DNA from: Chaetoderma sp. LZ-2023a
Lineage: Eukaryota; Mollusca; Caudofoveata; Chaetodermatida; Chaetodermatidae
Length of the DNA: 64,000 bases
Assembly: GCA_034401795.1 (NCBI GenBank)
Contig: CM067369.1
Span: 181,505,945 to 181,569,944 of the forward strand
Direction of reading: 5' to 3'
Shown: in pieces, positions 35,624-46,379 of the stretch
Layout: each line of letters starts with the position of its first letter
How positions within the stretch are numbered: the first letter of the stretch is position 1
The notes under the pieces: generated by a model
What the model saw: the letters and a program-made list of their open reading frames with translations, nothing else
What the model was told of the DNA's origin: nothing
Databases searched by the model: none
Program-made: the position numbers and the translations under genes

Positions 35624-36034
35624 TCATCGGTGAACTGGCCATCCTCGAGAGCTTCGCTGACAGACTCGTCGATAGTCCATCCTCATTGTGATCTGCCACT
35701 GCTCCACCCCCAAGCCCGTGGCCAAGACAGTGGCAGCTAGTGTCACGCCACACAGCGGGATGGCGGCGATGGCACCCACCCCTGTAGCGAGAGTGGCCAC
35801 AGCTGCCATACCAGCACCGGTTCCAATCACACCAGCAGCAGTGGTTATATGTGCGAGGACGTTGTAGGCTGTCTTATATCGCCTGCTTGTTATGCTGTAC
35901 TTTTCTGCCTCATGGACGAGATTCTGCCTGATGGCATCTATCTGCTGGAGTCGCCAGGCGTGGATGGTACCGCCCTCGGCATTCGTCAGGGAGGGATATA
36001 GTTCTGGTTGCTTCCACCACTCTGATTTTGCCAT
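35624..36034 (-). CDS. Small membrane-type Polinton protein (frameshifted C-terminus)
   Basis: ATG at 36034. Residues 1-55 are polar and helical. Residues about 60-110 are a long Ala/Gly/Val/Thr-rich hydrophobic region with GTGAGMAAVATLATGVGAI, typical of one or two membrane passes or a fusion-peptide-like segment. The last ~20 residues are Arg-rich in this frame. The alternative frame from about 35680 down to 35575 is open and acidic, so a 1-bp shift may have replaced the original C-terminus. No homologue is named. Confidence 0.5.
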   Translation of the reverse strand: MAKSEWWKQPELYPSLTNAEGGTIHAWRLQQIDAIRQNLVHEAEKYSITSRRYKTAYNVLAHITTAAGVIGTGAGMAAVATLATGVGAIAAIPLCGVTLAATVLATGLGVEQWQITMRMDYRRVCQRSSRGWPVHR

Positions 36035-36137
36035 AGTATACCTGGAGATTAATCCTGCATCATCTGCAGAATCTGCTCATGAGTCATAGAAGGGTTCATT
36101 TTCGAGAGCCTGGCGAACCGTACCAGCTAGTGTCGAG

Positions 36138-36497
36138 TCAGACGTCTCTTAAACAGTTGGCATCCAGCCCTATGTCAAGTGCCAGTAGCTTTCTGAGACG
36201 TGACATTTGGAACATCACCTTATGCCCAAGATAGTAGGTCCACCGCTGGATGACTTTCTTGGTCTTACACTTCTGTGCCATCCCCTCTTCCCTCTGTATG
36301 ACATCTGGCCCATCCTCGTCTGCAAAGACACCTGGCTCATCATCGTATGTGAAGATATCTGGCTCATCGTCGTCTGTCAAGACTCCTGCGTCCCGCTTAC
36401 TCTCCTCCAGGAGGGCCTGCCAGTATCGGGAACCTTCACTGTTCCTTCGTCTCCTTGCAATGCTGGCAGCCTGTTGATACCAGCTCTCCCGCTGTAG
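36138..36497 (-). pseudogene. Acidic-then-basic Polinton ORF lacking a start
   Basis: Open from after a TAA at 36498-36500 to 36138, about 119 codons, with no ATG before the middle. It has an Arg-rich segment, then repeated acidic DDDEPD / YDDEPG / DEDGPD motifs, then a basic C-terminus. The repetitive acidic block and missing start suggest a truncated gene or an internal exon-like remnant. Confidence 0.4.
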
Positions 36498-36610
36498 TTA
36501 CTCTCCATCTTGTTGACAGACCTGTTGCTGTGCGAGCATCTGTGCGGCCTTTGGGCAACCCTCTATCGGGTTCATCATCTTGGAAAAGGTCAGATATTCC
36601 TAGTGTGATA

Positions 36611-36994
36611 TCATGTTGTCGTCAGGTCAATGAGTAATACGAGTGTAAACTCTAAATGGGCGTCCAATATCCCATCCGTGCTGGCATATATGTTAACGGA
36701 GGGGCTGTCAAACAGGTGATTTACAGGTGTGAACAGGCTAGGACTGATAGCTTTCCATAGGTTGCTGTTGGCACCTGGGAAATACTCTATCATGTCCCAG
36801 CCGACCTCTACCAGTGAGCTGCTGTGTGCACAACCCGGAGGTTGATGTAGCACATCGGCGTGTATGTATGTTGTGACCCACTGGGGCACCTCCAAGAGAA
36901 CCCATTCTACAGAGTACTGTACCACCTGTCTCCCCTCTAATGAGGGTAAGATTACGTTCTCACCACTGGAGAGCAGCAGTCGGACAATCGGCAT
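36611..36994 (-). CDS. Hypothetical Polinton-associated protein, 127 residues
   Basis: Intact from ATG 36994 to 36611. Mostly beta-strand-like with alternating hydrophobics (IVRLLLSSGENVILPSL, HLEFTLVLLIDL), compatible with a small virion protein. The family is not recognised. Its start is 38 bp from the oppositely oriented start at 37033. Confidence 0.5.
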   Translation of the reverse strand: MPIVRLLLSSGENVILPSLEGRQVVQYSVEWVLLEVPQWVTTYIHADVLHQPPGCAHSSSLVEVGWDMIEYFPGANSNLWKAISPSLFTPVNHLFDSPSVNIYASTDGILDAHLEFTLVLLIDLTTT

Positions 36995-37032
36995 GGTTAT
37001 ATCTCCTGTTTAAATCGCTCCTATAGCGGGCT
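36995..37032. promoter_or_regulatory. 38-bp divergent intergenic region
   Basis: Separates two intact ATGs facing away from each other. It contains TATATCTCC and TTTAAAT-like AT stretches on either strand. Any promoter must be this short or lie inside coding sequence, as in compact viral genomes. Confidence 0.35.
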
Positions 37033-37527
37033 ATGGAACCAATATTTGCTCAATCGACTGGTCTTGCTGACCTGGCAGATGTGTACTCAGTTGTTGCTGC
37101 CAAGGTAGAAAAGAGCGATGGCAAGTCATTCACCCTACAGTACGACGCAAACTCAATGGCATTCTCCCTCCACCCCATTGGTGGTGATGGGGTGGAGTTG
37201 CTCACAGACCTCAAGGATGTGTCGAAGGAGCGCCTGGGTCGCAAGATAGATGGCCACAAGATCATGTTTCGGTACGATTTCCCGAAGAGGAAGTACATCC
37301 TCGAGCCGTTGATTGAGCTCTCGGATACAGAGGTGGCAGACATCAACACCCTAAATAACGACCTCAGCTTTCATCTGGTCAAACCCTATTCGAGGGGTGC
37401 CCCGCCGATGACCCATGATGGTCTGCTATTGACCCTGGCAAAAAACCTGCACTTCATATTTGAGAAGAATGAAGTGTGGTACCGCGCTGGACCTGGGGGT
37501 GACTGGCAAACCTGGTTGCCCATATAG
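37033..37527 (+). CDS. Hypothetical Polinton-associated protein, 164 residues
   Basis: Intact from ATG 37033. Balanced charged and hydrophobic composition, no signal peptide; strand-rich regions alternate with acidic stretches (FTLQYDANSMAFSLHP, KIMFRYDFPKRKYILEPLIE). Not recognised. First of three consecutive intact plus-strand ORFs, with 19 bp to the next start. Confidence 0.55.
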   Translation: MEPIFAQSTGLADLADVYSVVAAKVEKSDGKSFTLQYDANSMAFSLHPIGGDGVELLTDLKDVSKERLGRKIDGHKIMFRYDFPKRKYILEPLIELSDTEVADINTLNNDLSFHLVKPYSRGAPPMTHDGLLLTLAKNLHFIFEKNEVWYRAGPGGDWQTWLPI

Positions 37528-37546
37528 GCCTCCCGCAGTCATTGAC

Positions 37547-38008
37547 ATGGAGGTTACTCCCCTCTCCACTGCTATGAAAAGGGATGGGACCGTTCGAAAG
37601 CTCTACAATTGGGGATCATCCTTCCTCACCTACATAGGTGAAGGTGTCTCACTGACGAGGGTGGGTCACCGGATCGGCGTTACAGCTGGAAAGCTCCTGC
37701 TGCGTCGTCCATTCGATGGACCAGAAGAAGCTGTTAACCTCCACGAGGGCATCCTACGGGTAGATGGTGTGTCACATGTCTCCAACGCCAAGGGTGCTGT
37801 TAAACTGCTTCAGCGAGTCGGACTCACTAGCCCGCAAATGACTCATATAGCCCTAGAGCTACGTTTCTTAGCCGGTGGCAGAGTGAAGCAGCTAGCCCCT
37901 GCCCCTGAGGGGATGAAGATCACTATCGATCCGGATGGAACAGGGCTCGATCTGGCACAGCTATTTCTCGAGGGGTTCACTCTGTTCAGTTTAACTCTTC
38001 ATATATAG
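37547..38008 (+). CDS. Hypothetical Polinton-associated protein, 153 residues
   Basis: The frame is open further upstream, but ATG 37547 is preferred because it begins 19 bp after the preceding stop and avoids overlap. Contains a central hydrophobic region and a Gly/Arg-rich part (RIGVTAGKLLLRRPF). Not recognised. The stop is followed 2 bp later by the next ATG. Confidence 0.5.
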   Translation: MEVTPLSTAMKRDGTVRKLYNWGSSFLTYIGEGVSLTRVGHRIGVTAGKLLLRRPFDGPEEAVNLHEGILRVDGVSHVSNAKGAVKLLQRVGLTSPQMTHIALELRFLAGGRVKQLAPAPEGMKITIDPDGTGLDLAQLFLEGFTLFSLTLHI

Positions 38009-38010
38009 CC

Positions 38011-38277
38011 ATGATTCTCATCATACTGCTCATGCTGGCGTCTACAGCAGTGGCACAGGGACCCATGACTGCCATGATATTGGATGCCAATTGGGCCCAC
38101 TTCCGGGATGACCCCCAGTACAATCCTTGGGTCGACCCCTTGCGAAGAAACATTTACGACCGCTTTCACCCACGTGAAGAGATCGAGTCTGTCTGCCACT
38201 TCTATGGTGGAGAGGGTAGGGCGTGGCTGTCTGCTGGAGACCCCTGCTCAGCACCAGATTATCTGTGTAACATGTGA
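38011..38277 (+). CDS. Predicted secreted small protein, 88 residues
   Basis: ATG 38011 opens a textbook signal peptide: Met, a hydrophobic core (ILIILLMLAS) and a small-residue site (TAVAQ) near residue 15. The mature part is Trp/Asp/Pro-rich with three Cys in the last 30 residues. It starts 2 bp after the upstream stop, consistent with a shared transcript. The function is unknown; no toxin or enzyme motif was recognised. Confidence 0.5.
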   Translation: MILIILLMLASTAVAQGPMTAMILDANWAHFRDDPQYNPWVDPLRRNIYDRFHPREEIESVCHFYGGEGRAWLSAGDPCSAPDYLCNM

Positions 38278-38541
38278 ACATGCCAGAGTCTGCCGTGGTG
38301 TAAATGCTAATCACTTTAGCATCCTACCAGTTGAGCGTTGTCAAGGCAGATGGAAGACACTATGGGTGGTTCCATTATGCCGATGCGACTCTGACAGAGA
38401 CTACGTGTTTGTCTGAGCCTACACAGAATAGAGAGAGAGAGAGGCCGGCCCTTCTGGTGTGGTTGATCACAAGGCGATCAGTGGTGTATATCACTGTTGC
38501 GGCTTGTCTCTAATTGTGCATTCAGACCCTATTATGTGTGG

Positions 38542-38827
38542 TAGTAGTAGGGTCGGGATTAAAATGATACTACCTCCCTCAACTGGCAGCCGTTCGGCGA
38601 TCCGTGGTGCCCCCCACCGCCATCTCAATCCCTTGGGGGCCTTCATCTAGAGGCATACACGATCCACATGTCTTAACAACCCTGGGGCCTCCATCTAGAG
38701 GTATACACCTACCACATGTCTCACTAACCCTATGCCCCAGGGATTTAGAGGGCGGTGGGGGCCACGGATCGCCGAACGGCGGCCAGTTGAGAGAGGTAGT
38801 ATCATTTTAATCCCGACCCTACTACTA
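38542..38827. repeat. Foldback repeat next to the Polinton block
   Basis: Arms 38542-38635 and 38739-38827 are inverted copies, with only a few mismatches, beginning TAGTAGTAGGGTCGGGATTA. The ~100-bp centre holds two direct copies of a unit with TGGGGCCTCCATCTAGAGG and ATACAC..CCACATGTCT. It could be a hairpin MITE or two Polinton-type terminal repeats brought head to head. No target duplication was evident. Confidence 0.9.
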
Positions 38828-41723
38828 AAGGAAATAACTTAAGATAACTGCATATGATTAAATCAACAAGAAACTGGCAAAACTGAAATTAAAATCTAGT
38901 GTTTGCAAATGAAAAATAAAAAATTAGAACTTAAAATTATACCCTGTTGCTGTGTTAGAACTGATAAGTTGAATGGAAATACCACTGTTTATGGATTAGT
39001 GGCCCTAACAGTCACGTAGTCAGTCACTAGATGTGAAAAAAACATTTCATACGTATGCCAAAATGCTGATCCGACGCAGAAGAAAGTAGGGCGACAGTAG
39101 CATCCGCATCCACACAGCATCAATATCCACGACGATACTTACATCCACAGCACGTCCACACCAAATATGTTTCGTCTTTGACGTCAATCCAGAGCTGCAC
39201 CCTTCATCTCCACGTCTGCGTCATTGCACCATCAGGCAAGCCATCGCCAGGAAGCACAGCAGCATGCCTCCATCAGCCACTTCACATCACCAACGGCATA
39301 TTTTCGGCGCGGCTTAACCATAAACCCATCGTTCGTCGTCTCGTCTCCGTCCCTCTCTCGTCGCCCACATCGTCAACCTCTCTCAATTTCTGCGTCGAGT
39401 GAAACCAATTTTACACCAGTCAGGAAGCGAATTTGGCCGTGGTTACGCACGTCCATGCCCTGGCCAAATAGTAGAACTGGTATTGTTTTACAGTTGAATC
39501 AAATGTCAGGATAGTCTCTTGCAACAGGACAAATTGGTCAATTTTTAAGGAACCAATCGTATAAATTGAAATGCTGATTTCTATCTTATTTCTTAACCCA
39601 TTAAAATCTCAAACCAGCCTTTTAATGTTGCTTGAAGCATCTCCCCCGGCAAATAGAAGGCTAAGCAATACGAGCAGGTACCTTCGAAAATAAGTTAATT
39701 TAATACGCCACTATACGAAACCACAGCAATTTGCATTGGTTTCTTTAGTTCTTTCTTCTTTTTTCTTTCTTTTTTCTTTCTTTCTTTATTTCCTTCTTCG
39801 AAAATATCAAAAATACCTTCTGAGTGGTTACTATGAAAGTGTGGTGCATGACGTTTTAATACTACGTTAGCGATGATACAACTGGAGCAATTACCCGTGC
39901 TAAGTGTTTGCTCTGCCTAGCGAAAGCTCCTGAGTGCCTACGAAAAGGCTTTTGAAAATCAAACTTACAGACATGTTCAGTGTGCCATGCATTTGCTGGT
40001 AGTAATGGGGACCCGGGGACAAGGCGCCTCAGCACCTCTGAAACCATCATTTGGCAATTATATGGGGTTGTTGAGTGGCGGCGTCATGGGAACTGTAGTG
40101 ATTTGCTTCCGTGGACTGATAGTTGCTGCTGAGATTGTGGCTTGATGGACGCGGAGATGATGGAATTCTCTGTCCTTCTAACGCACGCAGCAAATCTATC
40201 CGTCGTAATTGACTGTGCAATTAAATTTCTCCAGGAACATAGAACGAGAACATATCGTACCATAACATTAATGTATATATGTACATACTATTATCTCTAT
40301 ACTGGTACAGTTCAGAGAATAATGCCTATCATATCAGTATCGTGTGGCGACATAGTGGAGATGGCTAAGAAGAAAATAGTTTTAAAAATAAATTTAAATT
40401 AATGTCTTGCTTACGAGCCCCACCTAGGTGGTATCATGTGGGCCAAGACCTGCCAGCATATCTTACTGTCGGCTACGGAACGACTGCAGCAATTTAAAAA
40501 GACATATTTACGACAATTTCTTATCAGATGTTCCGAGGTGTCTCTGCGGCTACCAAGATGAAGCAGCAGATTACTATCACTGCCGCCTATACGCCAACCA
40601 ATGAATATCATTTTACAATGAATTATTGTAAAAGAATATCCCCTCCAATAACCTGACGTCTATAGAATTACTCTATAGCAATGAAAATTACAATGCAGAA
40701 ATAAATCTCCAAGCTTCCGCACTTGCTTGTCAGTACACCATCGACGGTTTAAACCCTTCCCGTGTCAACAGCGCCTCAAATCGCTCAGAATGCTGGCCAT
40801 ATAAATTAGCCCATTAATGGTCAAGATTTTATAGAAAATTTAACTTTCCGCTCAGAGAATCTCCGTTTGCTGGCCACGAGAAGGCTCTGTGTGTAAGATT
40901 GGGAGTGTATGTTCGCATCAATGTGCTTTAAGATGGACGTGTTGAATTGTGTACTTTTGGAGGCTTAGGTTGTGTGCCTGGATGTCGGGAGGCGGGTAGG
41001 TCTTAGCATGTGATGATCTGATTGTCTATTCATTGATATAATGTTGAGTTTAATTGGAGACACGAGTCCTTAAATCAACTTGACATCTAAAAAGGTTGTA
41101 TTGATTTGTGCGAGATAGAAGGGTTATGAGTTGGGAATTATTTCGTTTCGTTACATTTGGATATGCGGTTTGGACCGCTAGGGGTATACACGTGTGACAG
41201 TTTATTTTCACGCATTTGGTGTCAATATCTAGATTTAACTACTGGAATTTATGAAAATAGCTTGATGAAGAATTCGTTTGGCCGGCTTGGCGGTTGAGGG
41301 GTTGATTGTAAAAAAGACCCAAATATTTTATTCTTAGTCGGTGTCCATTTGCATGCCGGGAGATGACTATTTTTTAGGATTTGTCACTAGATTGACTGGC
41401 GGTCATTCCGGTGGTGTATTAAATGAGGTGGTCATCTCTTGGCCTGAAAATAAACATACGTCAGGACCACTGCATTGCCCGTTATGGCAGACTTGTTTCG
41501 CTGACAAAGTATGGGTTAATCATGTAGCCTTGGCCCACTACGCACGTTATTTAAGGATAGTTTCGTACGACCAAGAGCGGGTGAAATCCAACCTCCTATA
41601 ATAGCTGCCTTATCTTTTTATACTAAGCTCTCTTTTAAAATTCCAATTCTGCTCTATTTACATTCTAAAAATCTCATGAATATTTATACACACCAACAAG
41701 AAATATCGTACAGTACTCCCACT
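38828..41723. other. Unassigned DNA, repeat fragments only
   Basis: 39060-39450 is CATC/CACC-rich with low-complexity frames. A TTTC-rich tract lies near 39745-39790. A MITE B-like tip (GTGTCAACAGCGCC) is near 40753, and a B-type hairpin fragment (GTCACTAGATTGACTGG and TCATTCCGGTGG) is at about 41380-41430. No supported gene. Confidence 0.5.
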
Positions 41724-42163
41724 TTAACCCCTCTTGTGCCAACAGCGCCTCAGAGCGCTCAAAATACTACCTATATCGACTAACCTTTTAAAGCTCTCGA
41801 TATCTCAAAGGAAATTGCAATTCTCACTCAGTAAATGTCCTTTTAGAGACAATGTGCGTAAATTTGCAACAGCGATTTCCAAAAATAACTAGTTTTTGTT
41901 CAGCTTGATCATTAAATGGTTAATATTCAAGAAAATACAACTTTTTGCTTTGACAGTGTGCATCAGCCGGCGAAGAGAAGACTAGTTTTCACAATTGTAC
42001 CACTGGAATGACTGGATCTTTTACCGAACCAGTCATTCCAGTGACAAATTTTCAAAACTTTCGATGTTCTCTTGGCCTGCAAATATACATCATTCAAGAG
42101 CACTGCTGGCGCCATTTTGCAGGTTTAACCAGTATAAGACTAAACACAAACAAGAGGGGTTAA
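41724..42163 (+). mobile_element. MITE family B, complete 440-bp copy
   Basis: TTAA-bounded, with inverted tips TTAACCCCTCTTGT and ACAAGAGGGGTTAA. Internal: AACAGCGCCTCAGAGCGCTC, then the hairpin ACCACTGGAATGACTGG facing CCAGTCATTCCAGTG near 41998-42050. The TTAA duplication with a C-rich tip points to piggyBac or Kolobok transposase in trans. It has no coding capacity. Confidence 0.85.
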
Positions 42164-42601
42164 TAAGAGAAACAGACTTTGTCTAAAGCAAAATAGTTCC
42201 CTAGTGAACGTGTCTGACTGCCCATGAGGAGGTTCTTGTCAGTAAATCGAGCATAATACAAATGTCTTCTATAATTCATGGCATAACCCACCCCACCCAC
42301 CCCCACCCCCACACCCACACACCGCACCCTCAACCCCCACCCTCGCTATAAATTCATGACGTTATAATTCCGTTAACGTACACCATATAGGCTGTACTCA
42401 TTGTCTGGTGTGAATACGCGTTTCGAGTTTAGTAAAAAAAGCAATCGATCTTGTTTCATTTGTGTGCCAGCCGGCGCCTTTTTGACAAGATCGATCATTA
42501 ATTGATCAAAGTCATAGAAATCTGCCATCCAAGATTATCGTTGACTCAGGAATATTAATGGAGGGATCCAATCTGTCACGCAATTATCTGACGCCATAAT
42601 T

Positions 42602-42933
42602 AATGGACCTTTCCAGTTTTAGCTTTGCCCCGCCCATCTCTAGCTAAGCTCCAACCACATCTTGCTCGTGATAGGATCGATCGATCTCTTAACTCCGTGA
42701 CTTATGGCAGCAACAACGGCCAGTCTAATTAGTTTCAAAATATTCAACAGAATATTTCTTAAATAGTAAAGACATACAATTCGTATAACAACGCATATCC
42801 CATCTTCAAATATGCGTTCGTGACGTACTTACCGACGGCATACATGAGATCATTCATTATGATGTTATTCTACACGTCGCGTAGTTGATTATGACGTCAT
42901 ATGATAGGTGGATACTGTGGAAGGGTGAATTGG
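42602..42933 (+). mobile_element. MITE family A, internally deleted copy
   Basis: Begins AATGGACCTTTCCAGTTTT. The left arm of the hairpin is missing (the body jumps from TCCGTGACT to TATGGCAGCAAC). The 3' half carries ATGCGTTCGTGACGTAC and TTATGACGTCATATGA. The right tip is decayed near 42925. Confidence 0.85.
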
Positions 42934-43234
42934 ATCAATCACCCTATTAGAGAAAATGTTATTAACGGTAAACTCACCTACCTACCTACCTTATGCTAAT
43001 CATTGAGGTGATAGAATTTGCCACCCATAATCCATACCTGTCATTTAAAGCTTTTTATCGTGCTAACAACGAAGACATTCAGGCTTTTTGGTAAACGTTG
43101 ATAACTTTCTACAGCCTAGGATGGCCGTCAACCAATCAAAAAACATATGGTGTCGGCCTCCGTTTACACTCAGTTATAGAGGTACTATCTATAGTTTGGC
43201 AATGTGGTATAAAAGCAATCATACTTCCAAAAGT

Positions 43235-43462
43235 TAAATAAAAAACCTATGGTCACAGAACATTTGCTTTTGTTGCCTCTACAGAATGGAATGATCTTCC
43301 AGCTAGTCTTAAATCTTCATCCACTCTAGCTATATTTAAATCAAATCTTAAAACGTTTTTGTTCCGTCAGCCATATCCAACTGTATGATCATTTTATTTT
43401 ATTATTGTAAGCGCTTAGAGCACGCAATATTTGCGTGGAATTATAGCGCACTATAAATATCC

Positions 43463-43498
<36 letters not shown>
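43235..43498 (+). mobile_element. 5'-truncated LINE 3' end
   Basis: 43220-43388 encodes the extreme C-terminus typical of invertebrate non-LTR retrotransposon ORF2 (STEWNDLPASLKSS, then LAIFKSNLKTFLFRQ, then stop). A 3' UTR of about 50 bp follows, with GTAAGCGCTTAGAGCACG and ATAGCGCACTATAAAT, ending in (ATT)n at 43466-43498. Reverse transcriptase itself is absent, as usual after 5' truncation. The clade (CR1, L2 or similar) cannot be fixed from this fragment. Confidence 0.85.
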
Positions 43499-43499
<1 letters not shown>

Positions 43500-43690
43500 C
43501 TGGTAAACTGCTGACTATTTTGAAACTGATTTGACCGGAAGCTGTTGCTGTCATAGGCAATAGCAACTTCCATTCAAATTAGTTTTAAAAAAATCAACTG
43601 CTTACCTGTACAGTTTTCTGGAAATTGATTGTCAGGGAGTTCTGGGCGAGATCGATCCAAACACGGGCGAAGCGTGGGTGGATCTTAACT
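43499..43690 (-). mobile_element. MITE family A fragment with hairpin, reversed
   Basis: The hairpin (TTTGAAACTGATTTGACCGG facing TTCAAATTAGTTTTAAAA) is followed by the reversed left body (GCTTACCTGTACAGTTTTCT, then GATCGATCC). It was inserted directly after the LINE tail. Confidence 0.65.
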
Positions 43691-46379
43691 CATCGTAATA
43701 ACAGGCCGTACTTTCAGACCTGTGATTTCTCGCTATGAGAAGTAACATTACGCTAGTGGGATGGAGGTAGCCAATCAGATTTCTGCCTACTTCACGCGAT
43801 AGGCGAGAGTTCGTCTGGTGACATAATTTACAAAGTTTGCAATAGTTTTTGCTCTAATCAAGTTATCTGAGGAACAGAAAATGTGTAGATTGGATTTTGG
43901 TATCAAAAACGGCTAGTTTGGTTTACGCGCATGTGTAAATTTGTCTACTTCCTGATTTCTTATCGAGCAATCTCATTGGCGCAAGTTGACTGACCCCAGT
44001 TCATTAATATGTATGAAGCTTCGTGAACTTAGCGCAAACATCAAAGGCGTGTAAGCACGGTACTCGATACGGGAACGTAGGGGGAGGGTGAGGATCGTGC
44101 AATAGGACGATGAGCTTAACTAGGGATCGGCGTGACATAGCTAAGACTGGAGTCCTCCATTGGCCCGACTCTAACAATTATTAAATATTAATAAAGAATG
44201 TATTTCATTGGCACTTAAATGAAACTATCGCTTCATGATAAAAGTGGTGCCGATCACGGCTCAACATTTATGCGATATTACAAACCAGATAAGTGTGATC
44301 CAGACAAGGGAATATGACAGGATATGAATATGGAATCTATAAACCACATTCTATTGGTAGAATACTATATTTGCTCTTAGATTAGCATCACTTTAAGTGG
44401 AAATCAGGATGATGACGTGATCAGTCAGGATACCATCAAACTCTATCAATTCTAATTTCACTTACCTCTTGATCATTGCACAGCACAGCTTCGTATAGAG
44501 TTTATTAGATACTATTACTGTATGGCTACGATGTCGAGTATGCTTTTTAGTATTGGAGACTTTTAGATTCGTAATGGGTCTCTAAACTCTAGTCATTTTC
44601 CTGTGCTTGCTATCCTTGTCCATAAGCGGAAGACGGTTTAACGTTCGGATCTGTGTATGTGGTGCGCGCGTGCGTGTGTAAGTGCGTATGCGCGTGCATG
44701 CGTTTGAGGATGTAGAAACAATATAATGGTCCGATTTGGCGCGCATTTTAACGCAACAAAGGATATTAGCATGAATGAAGATTTCTAGACGTTTTCCGTG
44801 ATCTGGATAAAAAAAATTCAACAGATCTGAATGGGATGATTTTCTGGATATATGTATATCTCGTGAACTGCTAGTCCGATTTGGCTCCAAATTGAACATA
44901 GGAGAGGGTGTGACCATACACCGTGATCCCACAAAGTTGGTATTTATGCGGACAATCGGAAAGATCAGGAAAATCTGGAGGAACATTTACAACGTAACAA
45001 TAAATTGCTCTCCTTGTTGTGAACATTCTGTTTTTCGTTACTACTCCTCATAAATCTCTCATCCAATCTCGCTCGAACTCCACGAGAGACTCTGCTTGAT
45101 GTGGGTAAGCAAGGTAGGTTGCTTGATGGAAAACTCATTACCGACGTGAAGAAAGCATGAAGTTTTGCACACGTGACCGTTAGGGCGCGCCTATTGGATG
45201 TAGAAGTGACGCCATGAAAGCGGGGTTTCGGATGACCTTCATAATGTAGTTAAAGCTAATGTCTCTTAGAAAACAGTGATTTTCGTGTAATTGGCTGCCT
45301 CTAATCGTTATCTACTAGTATGAACCACCCTGCTATTCGCCAAAAGAGATTGCATTACCTTTTTAAATCCAGCCATTTTTTCCTCTTGGTATTCCAGATT
45401 CTGATATTTAAAGACGCTTAGAGGGTCTGAGGGCGGGGTTCTTCTTGATTGGTCTATGGATTGAGACAGCTCTGTCAATGATGACATCCTTGGCATATTT
45501 CTTGTGCTGATATTGATCTGTTTCCTTAACGTTCGTCACCGTGGCTATTGAGTTCATGACAGTCATCATGGAATGGGTTGGCCATTTCTTATGGCCTCAC
45601 ATAGACTAAGTACCTGTTTTTTTTAAAGGTTCTTGGGTTGATAGGATGTTGGACTCTTTTTATCATGGTTTGTCGTCATGTTTCAAATGGCATACGACTG
45701 TGAGAGGATGTCTGCTATGCATTATTCTGAAGCGTTGCCAGAGCTAATATGATAATACTCGTCCATATGAGAAGACATTACATAAATCATGTAAAAATTA
45801 CATACACATGTAAATTACATAAAAACGCAAAATTATGTCTAATGAAATATGATGTTTTGAGAAGCCACCTCACGCGTATTTCATGATATTTCATATCTAA
45901 CGAACATATATTTTGACAGGCTGGACGCACTCCACCGGCACCTCTACCCCACCAACCCCACCCCACGCACACCCACCGCCACTGAGCCACCCCATCTCAC
46001 CCCACACCAACAGCCCACTAATACCAACCCACAGCTTACTGTTCTACAGATGAAGCATAAACAATGTTATTGTGAAATAAATATTTGGTACGTCATTTGA
46101 ATTTTTCTAAATAATAACATCAGCATCTCTGAGCCAAATTTGTTAAACATATTTTTTTTAATATCTCTTACATCATACAGAATGTGTCGTGTCTGGTTTG
46201 TGAGGGTTGAAGGATTAACGCCCTGATGATTTATATTTGATTGATCGATTGCTTGAAACCACGAAATACCTTTATAAGCAAGTCACGTGTGTTGATAATC
46301 TCGTCCAGCGGGAACAGGAAATCGATGCAAATGCGCTATTGCCACCCATTACTCATTACGGAATCTAGGGGTGGGTGGG
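43691..46379. other. Unassigned intergenic DNA
   Basis: No gene is supported. A GT-rich patch is at 44640-44705. The minus-strand 134-codon frame at 44582-44986 has no domain and spans that patch. A C/CA-rich tract is at 45920-46015. Confidence 0.5.

Larger units (their letters stand above)
32348..38277. mobile_element. Polinton/Maverick-like fragment
   Basis: Starts with a truncated protein-primed DNA polymerase B, followed by closely packed ORFs on both strands, several separated by only 2-40 bp as in viral genomes. No retroviral-type integrase, packaging ATPase, cysteine protease or complete capsid gene could be confirmed by eye, so the element is partial or rearranged. The polymerase makes the Polinton call; the assignment of the other ORFs rests on adjacency and packing. 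Confidence 0.75.

Noticed and set aside
44582-44986. 134-residue minus-strand protein
   Set aside because: It spans a GT-rich patch, shows no domain or signal, and has a composition expected of random open sequence.
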